A DNA stretch of 64,000 nucleotides from contig VKHL01000094.1 of the NCBI GenBank assembly GCA_015146655.1, forward strand, positions 45,409-109,408, read 5' to 3'. This DNA comes from Ochromonas danica. Lineage: Eukaryota > Sar > Chrysophyceae > Chromulinales > Chromulinaceae. The notes beneath the pieces were generated by a model. It worked only from the letters and a program-made list of their open reading frames with translations, searched no databases and was not told where the DNA came from. This document shows, piece by piece, positions 42,784-53,455 of the stretch (position 1 is its first letter; each line of letters begins with the position of its first letter). The position numbers and the translations under genes are program-made.

Positions 42784-44599
42784 ATGAAGCAAATGATCTG
42801 GCAGTATCTACCTAGAGATCTTCTTCACTGTGTTTATTCTGAATGGCTGACTTGGTCAGATCTCTCTGTGTTGGATATTGCTTGTCTGAGTAATGAGGAT
42901 CGAGAAGAATGGTTGACTTCTCTATCCAGTCTAGTGATGGGAGAAGCTTGCCAGTTTGAAGAAACTAAAAGATATTATGCACTTTACAACAATAAACTAG
43001 TCAATTACTATCAATGGCTAGGCAGTCGTAAAGTGTTAGTGAGAGAGGACTTTCCTGTCCGATTGTCTGTATTAGAAGATTTTCTTCATCATTGTGATCC
43101 TGTGACATTTTGTCCTGCTGTACACTCTATATTGATGCTGGATGAGATTGAAAAACCAGCAGAATCATACGAAATCTCGAGAGCAGAGTCTTCTTTGTCA
43201 TGTTTCGTAAGTCACTGTAGTCATCTGGAAGAAGTGGAAATTATTAAAGCGGCTATTACTAGTAGTACTACCACTGGTGGTATTAAATACGACTGGGGCA
43301 ATGAGGACGATATTGTGTACACGACATTGAACCAACATTTGCGAGACAACCAATTAGTGAAGTTAGATCTCTATATTGATGACCCACATAAAGTAGTCGT
43401 GGAGAAGATAGGTAGTTTGTTGTCAAAACATGTCAATAGCCTAAGGGAGATTCGAATAATTGAGAAAAGTCCTGGAATACGTCATGTGTTGCGTACTCTC
43501 ATTTCGTCAAAGCCATCGTTGCATGTTTTAAATATTGTTATAAATTACAACGGTCTAAAAGATCCCATTCCATTGTTATTGCAATATCTCTCTTCGTCGG
43601 GATTGGTTCTCAAGAAGTTGGATTTTTCCTATCTGGAAGGCGATACCAATGCCATGCTAACAAATGAGTTGTTAGTATTGATTGGGACATCTTGCCCTAA
43701 TTTGGTTGAGTTGTCATGGCTTGTGGAGGGATTTGATGATGTGGAAGGAGGTGATGTGATTGACAGTTCGGTTGCCTCGTTACACATTATTAACCCAATT
43801 GAAATCTATCGCTTATGCCCCAATTTCAAGTGCTTAAGCACTAGTGAGGTTGTGATGTGGGTGGATGAAGCTAAGAGCAGATTGGATCTTCATTTCGTTA
43901 GCAAACTGATCTATGTACGCTTCGAGGACATTATGGAGTGTGTGTTACTGTCTTTGCAAAGAGGAAAGTATGGTCAGGTGGGACTTTCTGTAAGATTTGA
44001 GTTGGAGGTAGAGGAGTGGAAATTAGTGGTGAGTAAAATAGGATCAATGCTGATATCACTAGATGCTGAAGTTACTGAAGATATCTTGATTAGTCTATTA
44101 CTGGATATTCCTCGATTACAGATGTTGGAAGTATATGCTGTGGGCGCGATCACTGATAGAAGTATGACAACGATAGCACAACATGGACGGAAATTGACTA
44201 AATTACACGTTACACGTTTACAACGATCGCTACTGTGAATTTTCAGATGAAATGATAAGTGAGATGATAAGAAAGTGTACGATGCTGGAGGATTTGGTAA
44301 TTCCATGTGCTGGGCTTGAGAGCATATTGTCGGCAGCACAGTATCTACCAAGGCTGAAGAATGTGATGCTTGATTGTGTTACGGCTAGTGTTGAAGAAGT
44401 TTATGCATTGAGAGAATTGAGATGGTCATCCTATTTGAGAGAAGGCGAAATTGATGATTTCCTCAGATATGATCGACATTCTCATAGTTGGGTGGAAGGT
44501 GAATTTCAAGCGGATGGAAATCCTTGGGATGAAGTGTCGGATAGCGAAGAGGAATCACAAAGTGAAGCAGCAGATGAGAGTGAGAGCGATCAGAGTTAG
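42784..44599 (+). pseudogene. F1: F-box-like/LRR array gene with 7-nt frameshift
   Basis: Starts with MKQMIWQYLPRDLLHCVYSEW at 42784 and follows the family plan: F-box-like start, WLGSRKVLV block, CDPVTFCP block, then leucine-rich-like units with CPNL motifs. The frame ends at 44238, but the family sequence resumes one frame over at about 44218 and runs to 44599 with an acidic tail (SDSEEESQSEAADESESDQS). The break is a tandem duplication of TACACGT at 44204-44217; intact members have one copy at this place. F4 carries the same break. It could still be expressed as a 485-residue truncated protein, so pseudogene is a cautious label. Confidence 0.75.
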
Positions 44600-45453
44600 T
44601 TTCTTGATGGCTAATGGGTAAATTTTAGAAGCCCTATTATTTAAAACTTTCATTTCAAGTCAATCACTTCTTGACCAACAACGAGATCTTCCAACAAACA
44701 GACACATAAGACCAGTCTCTCATCTAGGCGAGATTTTGTGAGCTGTTGCTTGATTAAGTATTAGTAAGGAAGACGATTGGGAGTATCATTAACAAGAGCC
44801 GTTAGCAAAGGTATATCAAGACGACAAAGTAGAGTAGCAAGGTCATTTTGGACGAAGACTCAGAGTTTGGGTTTGTTAGTTAATTGAATAATGAACATCA
44901 TGATAACACATTAAAGTAGTTTTGCTTAAAGCAACAAACTACCGTAGCTAATACATCTCTGTATAGCGACAGCCATTCAGTGGCTTGAATTCGTTTGTCC
45001 ATGAGTCCTAGAGTCTAAGCAAAATGACTGAACTGCTCATTTGAAAGGATGCTTGGCTTTGCTGCAAGAAGGTGTTTTTGAAACAAACACGTTTATTGAC
45101 TTTTTGGAGCATCAAACTGATGAAATGAAGCAAAAGATCTGGCAGTATCTACCTAGAGATCTTCTTCATTGTGTTTATTCTGAGTGGCTGACTTGGTCAG
45201 ATCTCTCTGTGTTGGATATTGCTTGTCTGAGTCATGAGGATCGAGAAGAATGGTTGCCTTCTGTGTCTTTCATTGTGAAGACATCAGATAACGAGTCAGC
45301 TAGATTCATCTTCGTCTTAGATCACAATGAGAAATTAGTCAATTACTATCAATGGCTAGGCAGTCGTAAAGTGTTAGTGAGAGATGGTTTTCCTATGAGA
45401 CTGTCTGTATTAGAAGATTTTCTTCGCTATTGTGACCCTGTGACCTTCTGTCC
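43831..45453. repeat. Segmental duplication, copy A (with 50187-51809)
   Basis: From base 43831 to 45453 the sequence matches 50187-51809 at a constant offset of 6356 with no difference I can find. It spans the 3' half of F1 including its frameshift, the whole F1-F2 spacer, and the first about 330 bases of F2. Mismatches appear at 43830 and 45454. Confidence 0.9.
44600..45124. other. F1-F2 spacer with conserved 3' element
   Basis: Contains a conserved element at about 44603-44631 (CTTGATGGCTAATGGGTAAA and following TTTTAGAAG) that also follows F2, F4 and F9. The rest of the 525 bases shows no gene and is repeated exactly in the F4-F5 spacer. Confidence 0.6.
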
Positions 45454-46804
45454 ATCTCTACACTCTATATTGATACTAGATGATGAGCTCGTTGTACTTG
45501 GGGCTGATGATGATGATGATCCGCCAGTAAGCTACGATGTCTCGAAAGCAACGTCTGGTTTATCGTGTTTCTTTAGTCATTGTAGTCATCTGAAAGAGGT
45601 GAGCTTCAATTTGATGAAGGAGCCTGATGATACACACATCAGACATGACAGTGTTATATACGCTGCATTGTACGAGCAGTTGCGAGACAATCAGTTAGTA
45701 AAGGCAGATTTTCGCTTGTTTAGCGTTGATGAAGTGGTCTGTAATGACATTATTAATATGTTATCTAAGCATGTCAATAGCTTGAAGGAGATCAAACTGG
45801 TTAACCATACAAAACAGCGTTCTGGGGTTGTTTGTTTGCTGGAGAATCTCATCAAATATAAGAATGCCTTGCATGTTTTAGACATAGAATTGCGTCGTGG
45901 CATGGTTGATTACCCCATACCATTATTGTTACAGTATGTGTCTTCATCGGGAATGTTTCTAAAGGAATTGGATTTCCAATATGAGGGAGATAACGCCATA
46001 TTAACCGACCAGCTCTTGTTATTAATTGGTACATCCTGTCCTAATCTAGAAGTGTTGTCATGGATTGGTGAGTTAGATAGTAATGCGAGTATTGAATCAG
46101 TGGAAATCTATCAGTTGTGTCCCAACCTCAAGTGCATACGTTTACCATCTTTCATTTTCATGAATGTGGACGAGAAGAAGAATATGTTAGATCTTTCCAT
46201 TTACGATGACACACGCTTAGTAGAAAGCATGGAATATGTGCTGCTAGCGTTGGAAAGAGGACAGTATAGTGAAGCAGGACTGTCCGTTTCCCACGAACTT
46301 GAGGATGAAGAATGGAAATTGGTATTGAAGACGATTGGACCAATGATAACTTCTTTAGAAGTTGAAGTTACGGAAGATGCCTTAGTTGATCTATTGCCAA
46401 ACCTTCCTCTCTTGCAGAAGTTGGACGTGACAGCTGTGGGCACGATCACCGACAGAAGCATGGTAACGATAGCACGACATGGGCAGAAATTGGTTGATTT
46501 TACCTTGCGTTGTGATTCTGAGTATTTCAAATGTGGCGATGAGATGATCACTCAGATGATTCGAAATTGTCAGAAGTTGGAGGAGTTGACGTTTCCTTGT
46601 GCTGGATTTGAGAGTATATTGTGTGCTGCAAGCTGTCTACCCAAACTGAGGCTTATAGAGTTTGCAGAAGTTAGAGCGAGTAGAGCAGACATTGTCTCAT
46701 TGTTATGTGGAGGAGAAGTGCAATGGTCATCCCGTTTGAAACGAGGCAACTTAAATGATTATCTCTTTTACGATCAACGCTCTCGAAGATGGATTGAAGG
46801 ATAG
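45125..46804 (+). CDS. F2: F-box-like/LRR array gene
   Basis: Intact frame of 559 residues from MKQKIWQYLPRDLLHCVYSEW at 45125; the frame stays open upstream to 45041, but all family members start at this point. It has the F-box-like start, a WLGSRKVLVRDGFPMRLSVLEDFL block, CDPVTFCP, an acidic DDDDD patch and leucine-rich-like units ending in WSSRLKRGNL. It stops at 46802-46804, yet the same frame continues for 37 codons with only one further stop codon and encodes an acidic tail (SEIDESEADQSETGTF), so the tail was lost by recent point mutation. Bases 45362-46602 are identical to those of F3. Confidence 0.72.
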   Translation: MKQKIWQYLPRDLLHCVYSEWLTWSDLSVLDIACLSHEDREEWLPSVSFIVKTSDNESARFIFVLDHNEKLVNYYQWLGSRKVLVRDGFPMRLSVLEDFLRYCDPVTFCPSLHSILILDDELVVLGADDDDDPPVSYDVSKATSGLSCFFSHCSHLKEVSFNLMKEPDDTHIRHDSVIYAALYEQLRDNQLVKADFRLFSVDEVVCNDIINMLSKHVNSLKEIKLVNHTKQRSGVVCLLENLIKYKNALHVLDIELRRGMVDYPIPLLLQYVSSSGMFLKELDFQYEGDNAILTDQLLLLIGTSCPNLEVLSWIGELDSNASIESVEIYQLCPNLKCIRLPSFIFMNVDEKKNMLDLSIYDDTRLVESMEYVLLALERGQYSEAGLSVSHELEDEEWKLVLKTIGPMITSLEVEVTEDALVDLLPNLPLLQKLDVTAVGTITDRSMVTIARHGQKLVDFTLRCDSEYFKCGDEMITQMIRNCQKLEELTFPCAGFESILCAASCLPKLRLIEFAEVRASRADIVSLLCGGEVQWSSRLKRGNLNDYLFYDQRSRRWIEG

Positions 46805-47338
46805 TATAGTAAATCGGAAAGCTAAGAGGAATCAATAAGTAGCGAGATAAATCAGAGCGAGATAGATGAGAGTGAAGCAGATCAGAGTGAGACGGGGACC
46901 TTCCTTGATGGCTAATGGGCAATCTTTAGAAGGCCAATTTAAAAATAACATTTGAAGATATCCTTGTCCGTCTCATCTAGTAGGCGAGATCTTGTGAGCT
47001 GTTGCTTGATCAATTTTAAAGCTTTCTAATAGTATTATATATGCAGAACTGTTGCTGGTTCTCGCTGCCTAATTGGGTTCTAAATGAAACCTTTTACCTT
47101 CTTTGAAATGAACTGTTCGTTTCAAAGGATGTTTGGCTTTGTTACATGGAAGAAGGTGCTTTTGAATCCAGTGACGCGTTTATTTCCCCTCTCTCTCATC
47201 ACAGCGGCACATGTGAGCTCTGCTGGTCTTGCAGAAGGCTGCCATCCCAACAACCACAATGGGCGTAATTTGAGGACATTCGGACGAATTAATTGGATCC
47301 TACATATCCATTCAAGAGACTTTTTGCAAACGAAGCGA
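46805..47338. other. F2-F3 spacer holding a dead acidic tail and the conserved 3' element
   Basis: 46805-46917 is the former F2 tail; the conserved 3' element (CTTGATGGCTAATGGGCAAT) lies at about 46904-46932. From about 47200 the sequence resembles the 5' flank of F4 (49092-49222), sharing CCCAACAACCACAA and TTAATTGGATCCT words. The frame of F3 is open upstream to 47084 but this lies outside the family's conserved start. Confidence 0.55.
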
Positions 47339-49099
47339 ATGATCTGGCAGTATCTACCTAGAGATCTTCTTCATTGTGTTTATTCTGAGCGGCCGACTTG
47401 GTCAGATCTCTCTACTTTGGATATTGCTTGTCTGAGTAATGAGGATCGAGAAGAAGAATGGTTGTCTTCTCTGTCTTCCTTGTTGAAGACAGAGGCTTGT
47501 AGCTTGATGAAATCAGAATGTGACTATATTCCCAATGAGAGACTTGTCGATTACTATAAATGGTTAGGTAGTCGTAAAGTGTTAGTGAGAGATGGTTTTC
47601 CTATGAGACTGTCTGTATTAGAAGATTTTCTTCGCTATTGTGACCCTGTGACCTTCTGTCCATCTCTACACTCTATATTGATACTAGATGATGAGCTCGT
47701 TGTACTTGGGGCTGATGATGATGATGATCCGCCAGTAAGCTACGATGTCTCGAAAGCAACGTCTGGTTTATCGTGTTTCTTTAGTCATTGTAGTCATCTG
47801 AAAGAGGTGAGCTTCAATTTGATGAAGGAGCCTGATGATACACACATCAGACATGACAGTGTTATATACGCTGCATTGTACGAGCAGTTGCGAGACAATC
47901 AGTTAGTAAAGGCAGATTTTCGCTTGTTTAGCGTTGATGAAGTGGTCTGTAATGACATTATTAATATGTTATCTAAGCATGTCAATAGCTTGAAGGAGAT
48001 CAAACTGGTTAACCATACAAAACAGCGTTCTGGGGTTGTTTGTTTGCTGGAGAATCTCATCAAATATAAGAATGCCTTGCATGTTTTAGACATAGAATTG
48101 CGTCGTGGCATGGTTGATTACCCCATACCATTATTGTTACAGTATGTGTCTTCATCGGGAATGTTTCTAAAGGAATTGGATTTCCAATATGAGGGAGATA
48201 ACGCCATATTAACCGACCAGCTCTTGTTATTAATTGGTACATCCTGTCCTAATCTAGAAGTGTTGTCATGGATTGGTGAGTTAGATAGTAATGCGAGTAT
48301 TGAATCAGTGGAAATCTATCAGTTGTGTCCCAACCTCAAGTGCATACGTTTACCATCTTTCATTTTCATGAATGTGGACGAGAAGAAGAATATGTTAGAT
48401 CTTTCCATTTACGATGACACACGCTTAGTAGAAAGCATGGAATATGTGCTGCTAGCGTTGGAAAGAGGACAGTATAGTGAAGCAGGACTGTCCGTTTCCC
48501 ACGAACTTGAGGATGAAGAATGGAAATTGGTATTGAAGACGATTGGACCAATGATAACTTCTTTAGAAGTTGAAGTTACGGAAGATGCCTTAGTTGATCT
48601 ATTGCCAAACCTTCCTCTCTTGCAGAAGTTGGACGTGACAGCTGTGGGCACGATCACCGACAGAAGCATGGTAACGATAGCACGACATGGGCAGAAATTG
48701 GTTGATTTTACCTTGCGTTGTGATTCTGAGTATTTCAAATGTGGCGATGAGATGATCACTCAGATGATTCGAAATTGTCAGAAGTTGGAGGAGTTGACGT
48801 TTCCTTGTGCCGGATGTGAGAGTATATTGTGTGCTGCAAGCTGTCTTCCAAGACTGACGATGGTTCGCTTTGATGAAATCAGAGCGAGTAGAGCAGACAT
48901 TGTTTCATTGTTATGTGGAGGAGAAGTGCAATGGTCATCCCGTTTGAAACGAGGCAACTTAAATGGTTATTTCTTTTACGATCGACGCTCTCGAAGATGG
49001 GTTGCAGGAAGTGAAGAGGAATCAATAAGTCTAGTAACACGTTTATTGGCTCCTCTGCTCTCTCTGCTCTCTCTGCTCATTGAACGTTTTTGGCGGTAA
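47339..49099 (+). CDS. F3: F-box-like/LRR array gene, chimeric with F2
   Basis: Reads MIWQYLPRDLLHCVYSE from 47339 for about 586 residues. The first 75 codons differ from F2 (SERPTWSDLSTLDIACLSNED, LKTEACSLMK), then 47570-48810 is base-for-base the same as F2 45362-46602, then the sequences part again (CAGCESILCAASCLPRLTMVRF). The C-terminus runs through the acidic-tail position into a hydrophobic Leu-rich end (LLAPLLSLLSLLIERFWR) that no other member has, from a different sequence joined at about 49030. Function is unknown beyond the F-box-like and leucine-rich plan. Confidence 0.7.
   Translation: MIWQYLPRDLLHCVYSERPTWSDLSTLDIACLSNEDREEEWLSSLSSLLKTEACSLMKSECDYIPNERLVDYYKWLGSRKVLVRDGFPMRLSVLEDFLRYCDPVTFCPSLHSILILDDELVVLGADDDDDPPVSYDVSKATSGLSCFFSHCSHLKEVSFNLMKEPDDTHIRHDSVIYAALYEQLRDNQLVKADFRLFSVDEVVCNDIINMLSKHVNSLKEIKLVNHTKQRSGVVCLLENLIKYKNALHVLDIELRRGMVDYPIPLLLQYVSSSGMFLKELDFQYEGDNAILTDQLLLLIGTSCPNLEVLSWIGELDSNASIESVEIYQLCPNLKCIRLPSFIFMNVDEKKNMLDLSIYDDTRLVESMEYVLLALERGQYSEAGLSVSHELEDEEWKLVLKTIGPMITSLEVEVTEDALVDLLPNLPLLQKLDVTAVGTITDRSMVTIARHGQKLVDFTLRCDSEYFKCGDEMITQMIRNCQKLEELTFPCAGCESILCAASCLPRLTMVRFDEIRASRADIVSLLCGGEVQWSSRLKRGNLNGYFFYDRRSRRWVAGSEEESISLVTRLLAPLLSLLSLLIERFWR
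47570..48810. repeat. 1241-bp block identical to 45362-46602
   Basis: Constant offset 2208. Flanked by diverged sequence on both sides, with the last differences at 45361/47569 (C versus T) and 46603/48811 (T versus C). This is the pattern expected of gene conversion or a very recent partial duplication. Confidence 0.9.
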
Positions 49100-49222
49100 T
49101 GTGAGCTCTGGATCTTGCCGAGCCTGCCGTCCCAACAACCACAAAGGGCGTAATTGAGGACATTCTGACTAATTAATTGGATCCTGCATCTCCATTCAAG
49201 AGACTTTTACTAAGCGAAGCGA

Positions 49223-50955
49223 ATGATCTGGCAGTATCTACCTAGAGATCTTCTCCATTGTGTTTATTCTGAGTGGCTGACTTGGTCAGATCTCTCTGCT
49301 TAGAATATTGCTTGTCTGAGTAATGAGGATCGAGAAGAATGGTTGTCTTCTCTGTCTTTCATTGTGAAGACATCAGATAACGAGTCAGATCAATTCATCT
49401 TTACATTCGATGAAAATGCGAAACTAGTCAGCTAGTATCAGCGGCTAGGTAGTCATAAGGTGTTGGTGAGAGATGACTTTCGCTGTTATGTGGATCTTTT
49501 GTCCTGCTCTACACTATATTGATACTAGATGAGATTGAAGAACTACCTGAATCATATGATATCTCGAGAGCACAGTCTTCTTTGTCATATTTCGTAAGTC
49601 GCTGTAATCTTCTCGAAGAAGTTAAAATTAATAAAGGGGCTTAAATTAAATATGGCTGTGACAATGAGGATGATATTGTGTGCACCACATTGAACCAACA
49701 TTTGCGAGAGAACCAATTAGTGAAGTTAGATTTCCATATTGATGAAGAACATGAAATAGTCAATGAGAAGATAGGTAGTTTGTTGTCAAAACATGTCTGT
49801 AGCCTTAGGGAGATTTGAATATATAATGGCACAGAAGAAGGTTCTGGAATAATTCATGTGTTGGAAGCTCTCATCTCGTCAAAGCCATCGTTGCATGCGT
49901 TATTAAGCATTGAGATATCTCGCGACAGTCTAAGAGATCCCATTCCATTGTTATTGCAATATCTCTCTTCGTCGGGAATGGTTCTCAAGAAGTTGGATTT
50001 TTCCTATCTGGAAGGCGATACCAATTTCCTGCTAACAAGTGAGTTGTTAGTATTGATTGGGACATTTTGCCCTAATTTGTGGAGTTGTTATGGCTTGTGG
50101 AAGGAGGTGATGTGATCGACGGTCAAGTTAGGTCGTTGCACATTATTAACCCAGTTGAAATCTATCGCTTATGCCCCAATTTCAAATGCTTAAGCACTAG
50201 TGAGGTTGTGATGTGGGTGGATGAAGCTAAGAGCAGATTGGATCTTCATTTCGTTAGCAAACTGATCTATGTACGCTTCGAGGACATTATGGAGTGTGTG
50301 TTACTGTCTTTGCAAAGAGGAAAGTATGGTCAGGTGGGACTTTCTGTAAGATTTGAGTTGGAGGTAGAGGAGTGGAAATTAGTGGTGAGTAAAATAGGAT
50401 CAATGCTGATATCACTAGATGCTGAAGTTACTGAAGATATCTTGATTAGTCTATTACTGGATATTCCTCGATTACAGATGTTGGAAGTATATGCTGTGGG
50501 CGCGATCACTGATAGAAGTATGACAACGATAGCACAACATGGACGGAAATTGACTAAATTACACGTTACACGTTTACAACGATCGCTACTGTGAATTTTC
50601 AGATGAAATGATAAGTGAGATGATAAGAAAGTGTACGATGCTGGAGGATTTGGTAATTCCATGTGCTGGGCTTGAGAGCATATTGTCGGCAGCACAGTAT
50701 CTACCAAGGCTGAAGAATGTGATGCTTGATTGTGTTACGGCTAGTGTTGAAGAAGTTTATGCATTGAGAGAATTGAGATGGTCATCCTATTTGAGAGAAG
50801 GCGAAATTGATGATTTCCTCAGATATGATCGACATTCTCATAGTTGGGTGGAAGGTGAATTTCAAGCGGATGGAAATCCTTGGGATGAAGTGTCGGATAG
50901 CGAAGAGGAATCACAAAGTGAAGCAGCAGATGAGAGTGAGAGCGATCAGAGTTAG
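49223..50955 (+). pseudogene. F4: decayed F-box-like/LRR array copy
   Basis: Begins with the family start (ATGATCTGGCAGTATCTACC at 49223) but meets an in-frame TAG after DLSA (about 49302) and further stops and frameshifts up to about 49860 (for example a lost stretch after GAGAGATGACTTTCG). From 49858 to 50115 and from 50079 to 50594 family sequence is open in two overlapping frames, which implies another indel near 50080-50100. From 50187 on it is an exact copy of F1 including the TACACGT duplication at 50560-50573, and it ends with the same acidic tail. A pseudogene whose 3' half was replaced or joined by segmental duplication. Confidence 0.85.
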
Positions 50956-51809
50956 TTTCTTGATGGCTAATGGGTAAATTTTAGAAGCCCTATTATTTAA
51001 AACTTTCATTTCAAGTCAATCACTTCTTGACCAACAACGAGATCTTCCAACAAACAGACACATAAGACCAGTCTCTCATCTAGGCGAGATTTTGTGAGCT
51101 GTTGCTTGATTAAGTATTAGTAAGGAAGACGATTGGGAGTATCATTAACAAGAGCCGTTAGCAAAGGTATATCAAGACGACAAAGTAGAGTAGCAAGGTC
51201 ATTTTGGACGAAGACTCAGAGTTTGGGTTTGTTAGTTAATTGAATAATGAACATCATGATAACACATTAAAGTAGTTTTGCTTAAAGCAACAAACTACCG
51301 TAGCTAATACATCTCTGTATAGCGACAGCCATTCAGTGGCTTGAATTCGTTTGTCCATGAGTCCTAGAGTCTAAGCAAAATGACTGAACTGCTCATTTGA
51401 AAGGATGCTTGGCTTTGCTGCAAGAAGGTGTTTTTGAAACAAACACGTTTATTGACTTTTTGGAGCATCAAACTGATGAAATGAAGCAAAAGATCTGGCA
51501 GTATCTACCTAGAGATCTTCTTCATTGTGTTTATTCTGAGTGGCTGACTTGGTCAGATCTCTCTGTGTTGGATATTGCTTGTCTGAGTCATGAGGATCGA
51601 GAAGAATGGTTGCCTTCTGTGTCTTTCATTGTGAAGACATCAGATAACGAGTCAGCTAGATTCATCTTCGTCTTAGATCACAATGAGAAATTAGTCAATT
51701 ACTATCAATGGCTAGGCAGTCGTAAAGTGTTAGTGAGAGATGGTTTTCCTATGAGACTGTCTGTATTAGAAGATTTTCTTCGCTATTGTGACCCTGTGAC
51801 CTTCTGTCC
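50187..51809. repeat. Segmental duplication, copy B (with 43831-45453)
   Basis: Matches 43831-45453 at offset 6356 without visible difference, crossing from the 3' part of F4 through the spacer (50956-51480, no gene seen) into the 5' part of F5. It thus joins the end of one gene and the start of the next as one unit. Confidence 0.9.
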
Positions 51810-53145
51810 TGCTCTACACTCTATATTGATACTAGATGATGAGATCTATGATACAGAATCATGTGATATTTCTAGTGAAGAAGAGTCTAAGTTATCATGT
51901 TTCTTAAGTCATTGTAGCCGTCTGGAAGAAGTGAATTTCGATTTATTGAGTTCCTATGACTATGATTATGATAGACAAGACAATATTATATACACAGCAT
52001 TAAACCAACACTTGCGAGACAATCAGTTGGTTAAGGCACAGTTTCGCTTTACTAACTTTGATGATGTGATCGGTAATGAGACCAGTAATGTGTTATCAAA
52101 GCATGTCAATAGCTTGAAGGAGATTGTTGTCGTTGACAATACAGAACAGTGTTGTGGAGTAGTGCGGGTGTTTGAGAATCTTATCCACTATAAACATACG
52201 TTGCATGTGTTAGACATAGGTATACAAGAGATAATGCTTTGTGACCCCACTCCATTATTGTTACAGTGTGCGTCTTCGTCGGGAAAGTTCCTACAGGAAT
52301 TGAAGTTTCGATATAGCGGAGAGAATGCGGTGTTAACTAACGAGCTTTTGTGTTCAATTGGAACAGCCTGCCCTAATCTGCAGCAGTTGCGATGGATTGC
52401 TGATAGAGTTAGTGAAAATGTTAAACCCATTGAAATCTATCGGTTATGCCCCAACTTAAAATGCATAAGTTTGAACGACTTCATTCTCATGATTGTGAAT
52501 AAGGAGGAGAATGGATTGAATCTTCGCATTTCTAAAAATCGGATCTATGCTCGTTTGGTAGATAGTATGGAGTGTGTGTTACTAGCCTTGCAAAGAGGGC
52601 AGTACAGTCAAGTAGGACTGTGCGCTTCCTTCGAACTTGAAGATGAAGAATGGAAATTAGTATTGAAAACGATTGGATCAGTGCTAACTTATGTAGAAGT
52701 TGAAGTCACGGAAGATGCCTTAATTAGGATATTACCGAATCTTCCTCGATTGAGGGAGTTGACGATGACGGCTGTTGGCACGATCACCGACAGAAGTTTA
52801 GCAGCGATAATGGAGTATAGGCATAACTTGATCGATGTGTCCTTGTTTTGCGATGCTGACTATTTTGAATGTAGTGATGAGATGATCATTCAAATGATTC
52901 GAAATTGTCAGAAGTTGGAGGGATTGGTGATTCCTTGTGCTGGATGTGAGAGTATACTATGTGCTGCAAGCTGTCTTCCCAAACTGAGGCTTATAGAGTT
53001 TGCAGATGTCAGAGCGAGTAGAGCAGACATTGTCTCGTTGTTATGTGGAGGAGAAATGAGATGGTCGCCCTATTTGACGCGGGGCTACATTGGCAATTTT
53101 ATCAGGTACGATCGACGCTCTCAAAGTTGGGTTGAAGTCAAATGA
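51481..53145 (+). CDS. F5: F-box-like/LRR array gene
   Basis: Intact frame of 554 residues from MKQKIWQYLPRDLL. The first 109 codons are identical to F2 (within the segmental duplication); after CDPVTFCPA the protein diverges (DDEIYDTESCDISSEEES) and is a distinct member to the end. Leucine-rich-like units include CPNLQQLRW, CPNLKCISL and LPNLPRLRELTM. It ends SQSWVEVK with no acidic tail, followed by the same spacer that separates F6 to F9. F2 and F5 therefore share a 5' end but not a body. Confidence 0.72.
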   Translation: MKQKIWQYLPRDLLHCVYSEWLTWSDLSVLDIACLSHEDREEWLPSVSFIVKTSDNESARFIFVLDHNEKLVNYYQWLGSRKVLVRDGFPMRLSVLEDFLRYCDPVTFCPALHSILILDDEIYDTESCDISSEEESKLSCFLSHCSRLEEVNFDLLSSYDYDYDRQDNIIYTALNQHLRDNQLVKAQFRFTNFDDVIGNETSNVLSKHVNSLKEIVVVDNTEQCCGVVRVFENLIHYKHTLHVLDIGIQEIMLCDPTPLLLQCASSSGKFLQELKFRYSGENAVLTNELLCSIGTACPNLQQLRWIADRVSENVKPIEIYRLCPNLKCISLNDFILMIVNKEENGLNLRISKNRIYARLVDSMECVLLALQRGQYSQVGLCASFELEDEEWKLVLKTIGSVLTYVEVEVTEDALIRILPNLPRLRELTMTAVGTITDRSLAAIMEYRHNLIDVSLFCDADYFECSDEMIIQMIRNCQKLEGLVIPCAGCESILCAASCLPKLRLIEFADVRASRADIVSLLCGGEMRWSPYLTRGYIGNFIRYDRRSQSWVEVK

Positions 53146-53455
53146 CAGATTCATGGGAAGGCACTGATAGAAAGAGAGGCCGGAGATGGTGAGATAGTCT
53201 GCCGGTGAGTGCTAAGCTGTGCATAAAAACTGCGTTCAAACATAAAATTTCGGCGGCATTTTGCCTTTTGAGAATTTTTAATCCCTGGAAAGGCACTGGA
53301 AAGGTCGGAATTTGCGTAGAATTTTTAAAAAGTCTAGAAGTGGCAAAATCAAATCCCTTTCCATGCCCGGTGTTTCAGCTTCCATCGCGTTTGTTGACTT
53401 GACTTGTCTGTCACTTCATCTCAAACAAAAACAAACTTCATGATAGCATAACAAA
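53146..53455. other. F5-F6 spacer, unit of the tandem array
   Basis: This 310-base sequence (starting CAGATTCATGGGAAGGCAC) is repeated after F6, F7 and F8. It includes GGAAAGGCACTGGAAAGG and ends TTCATGATAGCATAACAAA before the start codon, so it must hold 3' and 5' signals for adjacent genes. A 65-codon frame inside has no family features. This copy has the long form (CCGGTGTTTCAGCTTCC) of an 8-base length difference. Confidence 0.65.

Noticed and set aside
47084-47338. Upstream extension of F3 by 85 codons
   Set aside because: No other array member has it, the sequence resembles the non-coding 5' flank of F4, and the family start lies at 47339.
53205-53402. 65-codon frames in the array spacers (also in the three later spacers)
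   Set aside because: Their repetition follows from the tandem duplication; there are no motifs, and the 8-base spacer change shifts the frame end.
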